From assembly GCA_963972195.1 (NCBI GenBank), contig CAXATH010000005.1, positions 124,001 through 188,000 on the forward strand: 64,000 nucleotides of DNA, given 5' to 3'. A program made the position numbers and the translations under genes. The notes below the pieces were generated by a model. The model saw only the letters and a program-made list of their open reading frames with translations. It ran no database searches and was not told the origin of the DNA. The DNA comes from Litorimonas sp963972195 (GTDB taxonomy: Bacteria > Pseudomonadota > Alphaproteobacteria > Caulobacterales > Maricaulaceae). The stretch's first letter is position 1, and the number at the start of each line of letters is the position of its first letter. Positions 9,192-17,160 of this stretch are shown here, piece after piece.

Positions 9192-9307
9192 TGCGTGTTT
9201 TGGGACTGCGTTAACCTTTTGCAAGCCATTTTCCTTTAGACATTGTTAAATCTTTGAAAAGGATTCGTTGAATATCCTTTTTAGCTCTGAATAGAGGCAT
9301 TTGGGTC

Positions 9308-9736
9308 ATGCGCTTTTTCCTAGTTTTTCCACTCATGCTCATTCCCGTGGCGCTGTATAATATATTGGCGGTGAGCGGATCCGCTTTTTCCACGGCGGCC
9401 GAAATTCGCGCGCGTTTAGATACGGATTTTCAATCTATTCCGATGATTTCAGGATCAATCTGGCAAATTACGCCGGGGCATATGCTCATTACTTTGTCAC
9501 TCATCATGCTATTCTTCGAAATGATTAAATCGACGGGAACAGACCACACGGCTGTGATGAACCATGCTTTTTCGATGGTTTTGTTCATTATTTGCCTTGT
9601 TGAATTTCTGATGTTTCCCGCTTTTGGGACATCCGTATTTTTCATAATCGGCCTTATGGCACTCCTCGACGTCATGGCCGGATTTATGGTCACAATCGCA
9701 AGTGCGCGCCGTGACTTTTCTGTTGGCGAGGCGTAG
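9308..9736 (+). CDS. conserved four-helix membrane protein, function unknown
   Basis: The 142-residue protein has four hydrophobic stretches (about 1-25, 56-78, 91-110 and 111-135). The N-terminus could be a membrane anchor followed by a periplasmic loop with ARLDTDFQSIPMISG. I do not recognise a catalytic motif. The overall look is that of small conserved alphaproteobacterial inner-membrane proteins. It lies just upstream of the GGDEF/EAL gene in the same direction (about 30 bases apart) and may be co-transcribed with it. Confidence 0.7.
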   Translation: MRFFLVFPLMLIPVALYNILAVSGSAFSTAAEIRARLDTDFQSIPMISGSIWQITPGHMLITLSLIMLFFEMIKSTGTDHTAVMNHAFSMVLFIICLVEFLMFPAFGTSVFFIIGLMALLDVMAGFMVTIASARRDFSVGEA

Positions 9737-9765
9737 GAATTGCCAATTAGAATCGTTTCATCAGG

Positions 9766-11505
9766 GTGATGTTTATCAGTACGAAGGAAAAATCAATTAC
9801 CGGAGAGACGAGGTCAGTCTCTGGGGTTGGGAGCGCTCGCCAAATACCCGTACAATCAATCGAGAGTGAAGCCGCTTTTTCATTACTGAAAACGGCTACC
9901 TTTTCATATCAGGGTGAGGACGGATTTAATTGGGGCTCTCAAACGCTCATCGCCGCGATTATTCGGTGCGAAACTTCAAAACTACCCAAAAACCGCTCTG
10001 ACTTTCAGGCGTTGATTCATTCAGATTATCAACGCCTTTATGAGTCTTCTTTGCGCTCTCTGAATTGGGAAGGCGCGCGTTACCAAATTCAATATCAGCT
10101 CAGAACCGGCGAGGGCCACTGGATTTGGGTTGAAGAGACAGCGGAGAGGACAAATTCGGATGAAAACCCGCTAAAGGTTGAAGGGGTCATTCGCGATATT
10201 ACGGATGAAAAGTCCAGATTTGAGCGATCAGACTGGTTGGCCCGGCATGATGATATGACCGGTTTGATGAATCAGAATGCTTTCAAAGAGCAGGGCAAAA
10301 CTTTGTGCGGTCTCGCCCGCCGCGTCAAAGCTCAAGGCGCTGTTTTTCGCCTTCGCCTCAATAACCTGGATGATGTCAGAACGACCTATGGATTTGAAAC
10401 TGCGAACAGGCTCTGCCGAGGCGTGGCCGATAGGCTTCGGCAGATTATTGCGCCTCCGGATTGTCTAGCAAAAGGCGAGGACGGGGATTTCCTTCTAGCT
10501 GTCCTCGGTATAGCGGGTCCGGACAGCGACCCGGGGGTGCTTGCAGAACGTTTACAAATTGCTCTCTCGGATTCGCATTACAAATCGCCTTTTGGCCCGT
10601 TAAAGGCGGATATTTCCATTGGCTATACAGCCTTGCCGCAATCAGGCGCGGATTTTGAGACGCTGATTCGTAAAACCGACCGCGCATTGGATTCTCGCTC
10701 GTCCGGCGCAGTCTCTGAATATTCGGTATCTATGGGCCTCGCAGAGAAACCAAATTACAACCAAGACATCACAAAAGAAGACATTCTTTCCGCATTGGAC
10801 GAAAGACGGATTTCCTTGGCGTTCCAACCGATTGTCGAAGCGGTATCCGGTGATCTCCATCACTATGAGTGTCTTTTGCGCCTAAGAGAAAATAGCGGAG
10901 AATTGGTCAGCGCGGGTCGGTTTATCATGGCGGCGGAGAAACTTGGCCTTGTTCATCATCTGGATCGGCGCGCCCTTGAATTGGCGGCTGGACAACTTTC
11001 GGAAAACCCTGACCTGAGAGTTGCTTTGAATGTTTCCGCAGAAACAATTCAAAACGCCGAAGCCGCTAAGGCCTATCTTGAGACTTTAAAATCTCTGAAT
11101 GAGAAAACACGCCGCATTACAATAGAGATGACAGAGACGGCCGCATTGGACGCACCGGAATTGGCAACCCATTTTTCGGCCGAAGTAAGAGCGCTAGGAT
11201 GCGAATTTTCTATTGACGATTTCGGCTCCGGCCACACAACGTTCCGTAACCTTATGGCGATTGAAGCGGAATCCATAAAGCTGGATGGAAGCCTCATAAA
11301 AGGCATATCTGCTTCGCCGCAAAAACAAATCTTTGTCCGGATGATGGTGGATCTGGCCGATACATTTGCGGTTAAAATTGTGGCCGAAATGGTCGAGGAC
11401 AAGGCTGACGCCACGGCGCTCAAACATCTGGGTGTCGATTACCTGCAAGGTTATCTTTACGGCGTTCCAAGCGCGTCTCCCTCTTACCGAAATTCCGCGT
11501 CTTAA
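9766..11505 (+). CDS. PAS-GGDEF-EAL protein with degenerate GGDEF
   Basis: The 579-residue cytosolic protein has an N-terminal PAS/PAC-like sensor (about 40-145, ending in GVIRDITDEK), a GGDEF domain (about 155-310) and an EAL domain (about 345-570). The GGDEF active site reads GEDGDF, so cyclase activity is doubtful. In the EAL domain the motif is YECLLRL, with the metal-binding Glu kept, and ALNVSAETIQ, IEMTET, SIDDFGSGHTT, IKLDGS and EMVEDK are all present, so c-di-GMP hydrolysis is plausible. It probably lowers c-di-GMP in response to a PAS signal. Start choice is GTG at 9766 or ATG at 9769. Confidence 0.9.
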   Translation: MMFISTKEKSITGETRSVSGVGSARQIPVQSIESEAAFSLLKTATFSYQGEDGFNWGSQTLIAAIIRCETSKLPKNRSDFQALIHSDYQRLYESSLRSLNWEGARYQIQYQLRTGEGHWIWVEETAERTNSDENPLKVEGVIRDITDEKSRFERSDWLARHDDMTGLMNQNAFKEQGKTLCGLARRVKAQGAVFRLRLNNLDDVRTTYGFETANRLCRGVADRLRQIIAPPDCLAKGEDGDFLLAVLGIAGPDSDPGVLAERLQIALSDSHYKSPFGPLKADISIGYTALPQSGADFETLIRKTDRALDSRSSGAVSEYSVSMGLAEKPNYNQDITKEDILSALDERRISLAFQPIVEAVSGDLHHYECLLRLRENSGELVSAGRFIMAAEKLGLVHHLDRRALELAAGQLSENPDLRVALNVSAETIQNAEAAKAYLETLKSLNEKTRRITIEMTETAALDAPELATHFSAEVRALGCEFSIDDFGSGHTTFRNLMAIEAESIKLDGSLIKGISASPQKQIFVRMMVDLADTFAVKIVAEMVEDKADATALKHLGVDYLQGYLYGVPSASPSYRNSAS

Positions 11506-11558
11506 ATCTTCCTAGAGAAAATCCTGTTTTCCCGTGATATTCGGATTAGAAGGAACCT

Positions 11559-12308
11559 ATGCGAGAAAGCGTCCTCAGACTCGAAAAGTTTTACGCCAGC
11601 CCATTGGGGCAGGCGGCGAGAGATATGGCAAGCCGGCGTCTACAGACGCTTTGGCCGGATCTTGCAGGTCGTAATGTTTTAGGGTTCGGGTTTTGCGGGC
11701 CCTATCTGGAGCCTTATCAGGCAGGCGCAAACCGTATTATTCTGGCGATGCCGGGGGCGCAAGGCGCTCTAGCCCACCGCGGGAAACGAGGTATTATTTC
11801 CTGTCTGGTTGAAGAGGATTGTTTACCTTTCGCTGACTCGACATTTGATACAATCCTTTGCGTGCACGGCGTGGAGGAAGCTCCCAATCTTCAGACGTTG
11901 ATGAAGGAATTATGGCGGGTTTGCCGCCCCGAGGGGCATGTCGTAATAATCGCCGCAAACCGGGGCGGTCTTTGGGCAAGATCGGATCGCAGCCCGTTTG
12001 GCGCAGGCCGTCCTTTCACTCGTTCGCAAATGCGCGCCGCCATGCGCGCTGTCGGATTTCATCCGACAATCTGGTCAGGCGCGCTCTATGCGCCTCCTCT
12101 GAAAATGTTTTCCAAAGGCGGTCTGTTGCGGGGATCAGAACGATTCGGCGAAACCGTGACGCCCGGTTTGTCCGGTCTAATATTGGTTGAAGCCATAAAA
12201 CGCCTCTATGTAGAACCGGATATGTCCGAAAAAGCCAAATCTGTCGTGGCGCGGCCCCGTTTTGGAACCTCTCCCATTGCCAATCGCTCCTCTGCCTCTC
12301 ATAGATGA
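11559..12308 (+). CDS. class I SAM-dependent methyltransferase
   Basis: The 249-residue protein has an AGAAGG ribosome site. GRNVLGFGFCGPYLEPY (about 37-53) is a weak SAM-binding motif I, followed by EEDCLPFADSTFDTILCVHGVE (about 86-107), the usual motif of the Methyltransf_11 family, and LWRVCRPEGHVVII. The substrate is unknown. It is tightly linked to chorismate mutase (4 bases between genes), an order seen in other alphaproteobacteria, but no function in aromatic synthesis follows from that. Confidence 0.82.
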   Translation: MRESVLRLEKFYASPLGQAARDMASRRLQTLWPDLAGRNVLGFGFCGPYLEPYQAGANRIILAMPGAQGALAHRGKRGIISCLVEEDCLPFADSTFDTILCVHGVEEAPNLQTLMKELWRVCRPEGHVVIIAANRGGLWARSDRSPFGAGRPFTRSQMRAAMRAVGFHPTIWSGALYAPPLKMFSKGGLLRGSERFGETVTPGLSGLILVEAIKRLYVEPDMSEKAKSVVARPRFGTSPIANRSSASHR

Positions 12309-12312
12309 AGAG

Positions 12313-13080
12313 ATGGCTAATATGAGTAAGAACAGCGACGTCGATATTAACGAGGTGCGGTCGGAAATTGATCGCGTCGACAAAGCTTTATTGGAACTCA
12401 TTGCAGAACGTCTCGAGCTTTCCAAAGCGGTCAGGCGCGCCAAGTCGGGCATCCGCGTCTGGCGACCATCGCGGGAAGACAGTCATGTCCGCGAGTTGGC
12501 GGCCGCGACGCAAGATACTCCCGGCCCCCTGGTAAGCCGTATCTGGGCCGAGCTAATGAGCGCGAGCCTTGCTATGCAGGGACCCATGAAACTCCATGTT
12601 GCGCTGGAAGGTGACGCAATGACATCTCTGGCTTTGGTGCGGGATCGTTTTGGGGCGTCTATCCCGACTTATACTTATCCTACAGCCAGCAGCGCTTTGG
12701 CAGCAACATATTCCGATGATGAAGGCGTGGCAGTACTCCCAGCGCCGGGCGGGATGCATAGTTGGTGGACGGCGCTGGGCTCCGAAGGGGCGATGCCGGA
12801 TATGCATATTCTGGCTGGACTGCCCCGGACAGGTACGCAAGGCTGGCCTCGAGCCGTCGCTGTTGCCACTGCAGATATTCAGCCTTCCGGCAATGATGAG
12901 ACATTGATAATTTCCAAGGCGGATATCCGGGTCGTGCACAATGAGGCGGTGTTGAGAGCGAGCTCAGAAGAACGCCAACTCTATAGTCTGCCGGGATATT
13001 TGGAGACCCTTCCAAAATCTGTCAAAGAGTTGGATGCGACAGCTTGTATCATCGGTACCTTACCTAAACCCATTGGATAA
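12313..13080 (+). CDS. chorismate mutase (AroQ type) with C-terminal extension
   Basis: The ATG at 12313 lies 4 bases after the previous stop and overlaps a GATGAAGAG ribosome site; upstream in-frame TTG is less likely. Residues about 10-95 form an all-helical AroQ chorismate mutase domain: VRSEIDRVDKALLELIAERL then SKAVRRAKSG with the substrate-binding Arg/Lys residues. It rearranges chorismate to prephenate. The remaining 155 residues have no recognised catalytic motif; they may be a degenerate regulatory or dehydratase-like region. tyrA follows 37 bases later, which gives a coherent prephenate/tyrosine unit. Confidence 0.83.
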   Translation: MANMSKNSDVDINEVRSEIDRVDKALLELIAERLELSKAVRRAKSGIRVWRPSREDSHVRELAAATQDTPGPLVSRIWAELMSASLAMQGPMKLHVALEGDAMTSLALVRDRFGASIPTYTYPTASSALAATYSDDEGVAVLPAPGGMHSWWTALGSEGAMPDMHILAGLPRTGTQGWPRAVAVATADIQPSGNDETLIISKADIRVVHNEAVLRASSEERQLYSLPGYLETLPKSVKELDATACIIGTLPKPIG

Positions 13081-13117
13081 AACGGCGCATTTTAGACTTG
13101 GCCTCTTGGATAATTTT

Positions 13118-14023
13118 ATGACTTTTAAGACCATCCTTATTGTTGGCGGCGGCTTGATAGGCAGCTCGATTGCCCGAGCGGCCAAGGCGAATGACCAAGC
13201 GGAAACTGTTTATATAACAGATAATTCTCATAGCGCCTGCTCGGCAATAGAACGTCTCGGAATTGCAGATGGTGTCAGCGAAGGGCAGGCGGATTATTTT
13301 GCCTCTCAGGCGGACTTAGTTATTCTATGCGTGCCACCCGGACGGATGGGGGACGTGGCCGAGAAAATTATTCCGAACATGAAATCCGGCGCTGTTCTGT
13401 CGGATGTAGGGTCAATCAAAGGCGCCGTTATTTCGGCTGTAACGCCTTTCCTGCGGGATGATATTACATTTGTCCCCGCTCATCCCATTGCCGGGACAGA
13501 GTATAGCGGGCCGGAGGCTGGACAGGCAGACATGTTTAAAGACCGTTGGTGCGTTTTGACGCCAACGAAGAAGAGCCTTCCGGAAACCAAGCAATTAAAA
13601 GCTTTTTGGCAGGGCCTTGGAAGTCAGGTCAGTATTATGACGCCGAAACGACATGACATAGTTCTCGCCACAACGTCTCATGTTCCACATTTAATTGCTT
13701 ACACCTTGGTCGGAACGGCCGTGGATATGGAAACCGTGACGGACAATGAAGTAGTAAAATACTCCGCTGGCGGATTTCGCGATTTCACCCGAATTGCGGC
13801 GTCTGATCCGGTCATGTGGCGGGACGTATTCCTGTCCAACCGCGAGGCGACGCTTGAAGTTGTTGATCGGTTTATTGAGGATCTAACGGCACTGAAGCGG
13901 GCGATAAGATGGGAAGAGGGCGAAACCTTATTGGAGCATTTTGCCAAAACACGCGACATCCGTCGCCGTATTGTCGATGCAGGCCAAGACAGCGCCGAGC
14001 CCAATTTCGGCCGGCACGATTAA
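13118..14023 (+). CDS. tyrA: prephenate (or arogenate) dehydrogenase
   Basis: The ATG at 13118 starts MTFKTILIVGGGLIGSS, with the NAD(P)-binding GxGxxG loop at the normal distance; the frame is open further upstream but into the preceding gene. The 301-residue protein continues with LCVPPGRM, SDVGSIKG, HPIAGTEYSG (about 123-132) and TSHVPHLIAYTLV, all TyrA signatures. It oxidatively decarboxylates prephenate to 4-hydroxyphenylpyruvate, or arogenate to tyrosine. It is co-directional with chorismate mutase and ends one base before the convergent ydcF-like gene. Confidence 0.93.
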   Translation: MTFKTILIVGGGLIGSSIARAAKANDQAETVYITDNSHSACSAIERLGIADGVSEGQADYFASQADLVILCVPPGRMGDVAEKIIPNMKSGAVLSDVGSIKGAVISAVTPFLRDDITFVPAHPIAGTEYSGPEAGQADMFKDRWCVLTPTKKSLPETKQLKAFWQGLGSQVSIMTPKRHDIVLATTSHVPHLIAYTLVGTAVDMETVTDNEVVKYSAGGFRDFTRIAASDPVMWRDVFLSNREATLEVVDRFIEDLTALKRAIRWEEGETLLEHFAKTRDIRRRIVDAGQDSAEPNFGRHD

Positions 14024-14024
14024 T

Positions 14025-14705
14025 TTAATTCTGCGGCTCTGTCTGCGGCAGAGGCGTGTCCGGAGCCTTCTCCCGTTGCGATTTGCTGGATCCTCTCGCC
14101 ATTGTAATGAGTAATTTTGCATATTCGCTGAGGAGTCTGTCGAACCGATCGCGGTCAGAATACCAATGTGTCCGCATCTCGGCAGAAACGGGGTAGGCTG
14201 TAATTCGTATCCGCCCTGCAGCGAGGGCAATTTCGCTTTGCGCTCGTGGCATATGATAGGCCGATGTCACCAATAGAATATGTTCATACCCAAGCGCCTT
14301 GGCCCACGCCGCCGTCTCGCGCGCATTCCCGATCGTGTCTTCGGCTACATAATCCAGGTCGATGCAACAGGCTTTTGTTTCTTCCGGCAGGTCAAGCAAG
14401 TTGAAAATGGTCTGTGATTTCAAATCTCTGTTCACACCTGAAATCAGAAGGCGCTCGCCTTTTCCTTCTTTCAGGAGCGCCGCCCCGGCTTCTAATCGCC
14501 CGCCGCCAGGACCTGTCCAAACGACAATGCCGTCCGCATCTGGGGCGACTTTCGGCGTTGAAAGCCCATCTACTTTTTCAGCAAACACAAAGAAACCAAA
14601 AGCCAGAATTAGGAGGGCCACAAAGATGACAAGAGCGATGAATTTTATCCAGGCCCAAAGCTTTTGAGCAGCTGATTTTTTTGGTTTAGGTTCGGCGCGT
14701 TTCAT
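14025..14705 (-). CDS. YdcF/ElyC family (DUF218) membrane-anchored protein
   Basis: The 226-residue protein has an N-terminal membrane segment (about 14-38), then DGIVVWTGPGGGRLEAGAAL (about 63-82), ERLLISGVN, CCIDLDYVAEDTIGNARE and LLVTSAYHMPRA, the typical DUF218 motif set. The family includes ElyC/SanA proteins linked to envelope integrity and vancomycin tolerance; the chemistry is unsettled. Its start overlaps the stop region of ftsX (shared base 14705), so it is the third gene of an ftsE-ftsX-ydcF operon. Confidence 0.88.
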   Translation of the reverse strand: MKRAEPKPKKSAAQKLWAWIKFIALVIFVALLILAFGFFVFAEKVDGLSTPKVAPDADGIVVWTGPGGGRLEAGAALLKEGKGERLLISGVNRDLKSQTIFNLLDLPEETKACCIDLDYVAEDTIGNARETAAWAKALGYEHILLVTSAYHMPRAQSEIALAAGRIRITAYPVSAEMRTHWYSDRDRFDRLLSEYAKLLITMARGSSKSQREKAPDTPLPQTEPQN

Positions 14706-15613
14706 CAGGCACGCTTTCGTTCGCGGATGAGGGCGCGTTTTGTCGCAAGTCCCGCTGCAACGGCGCAGACAAGAACGAAAAGTGCCCAGAGGCCAAACAG
14801 CCAGAGCGTGTCATTTAAGGCCTCGCCTAATCCTGACCAAAACAATTCCGGTACGGAACTGAAAAGAGACATTACGGCCCAGAGTGCCCAAGCAATTATA
14901 AGCCCAACTCCGGCTCCGGAAGCGCTTCGCCGTCCGGCCTGACCGACAAAAAGCCGAGATATGAAACCATCCGTCGCGCCGACCTGTGCCAGCACGGAAA
15001 TTATGGAGCGCTGCGCGGCCATCGCTGAGCGCGTCGCAAAAAGGTTTACACTGATACCGGCGACGAGAAGCAAAATGAGTAAGGATGTGCCGCCAAAAAC
15101 CAGAAGGCGCGCAGTGCCGCGAATTTGATCTGTCCAACGCGAATGGTCATCCACAGAGGCGACAATACCATTTTGTTGCAATTGCGTTTCCAGCAGAACA
15201 GCGTTGGGGGTATTTGAATTTTCTGCAGTTTCAATGGTAATGAGGCCCGGCAAGGTCAGGCTTTCCGGAAGTTCTAAATTCCCAATCCAGGGCCGAATTA
15301 GTTCTCGTGATTGACTTTGTTGAACCACAGTTACTTTTGCTTCGCTCCCGAGAATGGATTGTAAGGATTCTGCGGCTTGATCCATTTGAGTTTCGAAATC
15401 ATTTTCAGCCGACAAAGGAGCTAGACTAATTTGCACCGTTGCCGAATTAGACAGCTGTGCCTGCCAATCTCCTGACAGTCGCGAGGTTGCCCGCGAGAAC
15501 AGAAGAGCTAGCGCCGCGAGAAAGGCCATAATTGCCAAAACGGTGATCAAAGCGCGGACATTATGGCCGCGCGGCATTAATATTGATTGTTGGGGCGGGA
15601 GAGGGCGACTCAT
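14705..15613 (-). CDS. ftsX: cell division permease FtsX
   Basis: The 302-residue inner-membrane protein has four hydrophobic segments in FtsX order: one near residues 20-42, a periplasmic domain of about 120 residues, then three segments near 170-192, 218-242 and 270-292. FtsX pairs with FtsE and controls periplasmic peptidoglycan amidases at division. The FtsE stop and FtsX start overlap by four bases (15610-15613), as usual for the pair. Primary-sequence conservation is low, so the call rests on topology and neighbours. Confidence 0.85.
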   Translation of the reverse strand: MSRPLPPQQSILMPRGHNVRALITVLAIMAFLAALALLFSRATSRLSGDWQAQLSNSATVQISLAPLSAENDFETQMDQAAESLQSILGSEAKVTVVQQSQSRELIRPWIGNLELPESLTLPGLITIETAENSNTPNAVLLETQLQQNGIVASVDDHSRWTDQIRGTARLLVFGGTSLLILLLVAGISVNLFATRSAMAAQRSIISVLAQVGATDGFISRLFVGQAGRRSASGAGVGLIIAWALWAVMSLFSSVPELFWSGLGEALNDTLWLFGLWALFVLVCAVAAGLATKRALIRERKRA

Positions 15614-16374
15614 AAATAGGTCTCCTCAAAATCAGGCGCCGCGTTCAGGCCTTTATAAATACGTCCGTCTTCAATGCGAAACACGCGGGCTTCCAGTTCT
15701 TGAATTAAATCAATGTCATGGGTCGCGATCATCACGGTCGTTCCCATACGGTTCATTTCCGCAAACAGCCTAAGCAGGCGACGACCAATTTCAGGGTCTA
15801 CATTTCCGGTGGGTTCATCTGCAATAAGCAAGTTTGGTTTTGCAATGACGGCCCGAGCAATGGCGGCGCGTTGTTTCTCTCCACCGGAAAGTGTTGACGG
15901 GAAGGCCTGCATTCTATGGCCTAGTCCCACCCACTGTAAAAGTTCTGTTACGTCCTGTGTGTAGTGCGCGCGCGATTGTCCGGCGACGCGCAAAGGAAGA
16001 GAGACATTTTCAAAAACGCTGAGATGATCAATGAGCGTGAAGTCCTGCAAGACCACACCTATCCGCCGTCGGACGGCCTGTGTCTCTCGATTGTCCAGCA
16101 AGGCGGCGTCTTGACCAAATGTCGATATATGGCCGCGTGAGGGGGCAAGGGCGAGGTAGCAAAGTTTCAAAAGACTAGATTTTCCCGCGCCTGACGGACC
16201 CGTCAAAAAGCTGAAACTGCCTTGCGGTAGCGTCAGGTTTACATCGGATAAAATTTCAGGGCCGCGCCCATAGCGGAGTCCGACATCGCGAAACGCAATG
16301 ATATCCGGTCTTTCAGTTGAGCGGGCTTTTGTATTTAGGCCGGGGCTCTTGGAGTTTGGCTCGGGACGTGTCAA
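15610..16374 (-). CDS. ftsE: cell division ATP-binding protein FtsE
   Basis: The 254-residue ABC ATPase has Walker A GPSGAGKSS (59-67), signature LSGGEKQRAAIARAV, Walker B LLIADEPTGNVD and a switch His in MIATHD. It powers the FtsEX complex in septum peptidoglycan remodelling. The first ~22 residues are an extra leader compared with FtsE of E. coli. An internal start is possible, but none stands out. It is divergent from the zinc-ribbon gene at 16406, with 31 bases between the starts, so the two promoters must overlap. Confidence 0.93.
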   Translation of the reverse strand: MTRPEPNSKSPGLNTKARSTERPDIIAFRDVGLRYGRGPEILSDVNLTLPQGSFSFLTGPSGAGKSSLLKLCYLALAPSRGHISTFGQDAALLDNRETQAVRRRIGVVLQDFTLIDHLSVFENVSLPLRVAGQSRAHYTQDVTELLQWVGLGHRMQAFPSTLSGGEKQRAAIARAVIAKPNLLIADEPTGNVDPEIGRRLLRLFAEMNRMGTTVMIATHDIDLIQELEARVFRIEDGRIYKGLNAAPDFEETYL

Positions 16375-16405
16375 AATAGATTATCCATTTTCGAATCGAA
16401 TTCTT

Positions 16406-17155
16406 ATGATACTGACATGTCCGGAATGTTCCACCAGTTATATGGCGAAAGATGACGCCATTGGCCCAAATGGACGTACTGTTCGCTGCGCAAAATGTTC
16501 TGCGACCTGGTTTGTTCCGGCTCCTGTCGAGGTTGCTTCCACGCCAGATGATCTCCAATTAGCAGATATAACGCGAGAGTCGACAACTGCATCGCAAGAG
16601 TCTTTCGTAGCAGAATCCGGCGAAGACAGGACTGTCGTATCAGATCAAAATGTGGCCCCAATGACATCCGGCAAGAGTGCCGATGCCATAATAAGAGATA
16701 AAGCCGAAGCCGAGAAAAGACGCCGCCGCCGCCGCACAATCTGGCTCATTTGGCTTATCCCAATATTGTTCATATTTACTCTAATTGCTGGGCTTTACTT
16801 TAGCCGAACGGTCATTGCTGAGCGCTTTCCGGCGACTGTTCCTCTTTATAATGCTGTTGGCGTAGAAGTCAGTCAGACGGGACTTCAGATTGATAAACCC
16901 ACCGTCCGAATTGCTGTGGTGAATGGGCAGACGACGGTCGTAATTAATGGGTCTGTCAAAAATATTTCAAATCAAGCCCAATCCCTGCCCATGCTTAGAT
17001 TGTCCCTGAACAATCCGGCCGGGGAAGAGGTTGCCAATTGGATGGTGGATTTTGAAAAGCCAGTTTTAAAAGGACAGGAGCGCGTTGAATTCGCCTCGGA
17101 GTATCCCAATCCGCCGCCTGACAGTACCAGCCTGCGATACAGACTCGCCGAATAA
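16406..17155 (+). CDS. MJ0042-type zinc-ribbon membrane protein (DUF3426-like)
   Basis: The ATG at 16406 begins MILTCPECSTSYMAK, placing the CxxC at residues 5-8 and the second CxxC (RCAKCSATWF) near 28-31, the usual MJ0042/zinc_ribbon_5 beginning in alphaproteobacteria. A Lys/Arg-rich stretch precedes a membrane segment (about 113-134), and the C-terminal periplasmic domain (about 150-249) has the beta-rich look of DUF3426. The function is unknown. It shares a promoter region with ftsE, a frequent alphaproteobacterial arrangement. Confidence 0.87.
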   Translation: MILTCPECSTSYMAKDDAIGPNGRTVRCAKCSATWFVPAPVEVASTPDDLQLADITRESTTASQESFVAESGEDRTVVSDQNVAPMTSGKSADAIIRDKAEAEKRRRRRRTIWLIWLIPILFIFTLIAGLYFSRTVIAERFPATVPLYNAVGVEVSQTGLQIDKPTVRIAVVNGQTTVVINGSVKNISNQAQSLPMLRLSLNNPAGEEVANWMVDFEKPVLKGQERVEFASEYPNPPPDSTSLRYRLAE

Positions 17156-17160
17156 TTATT

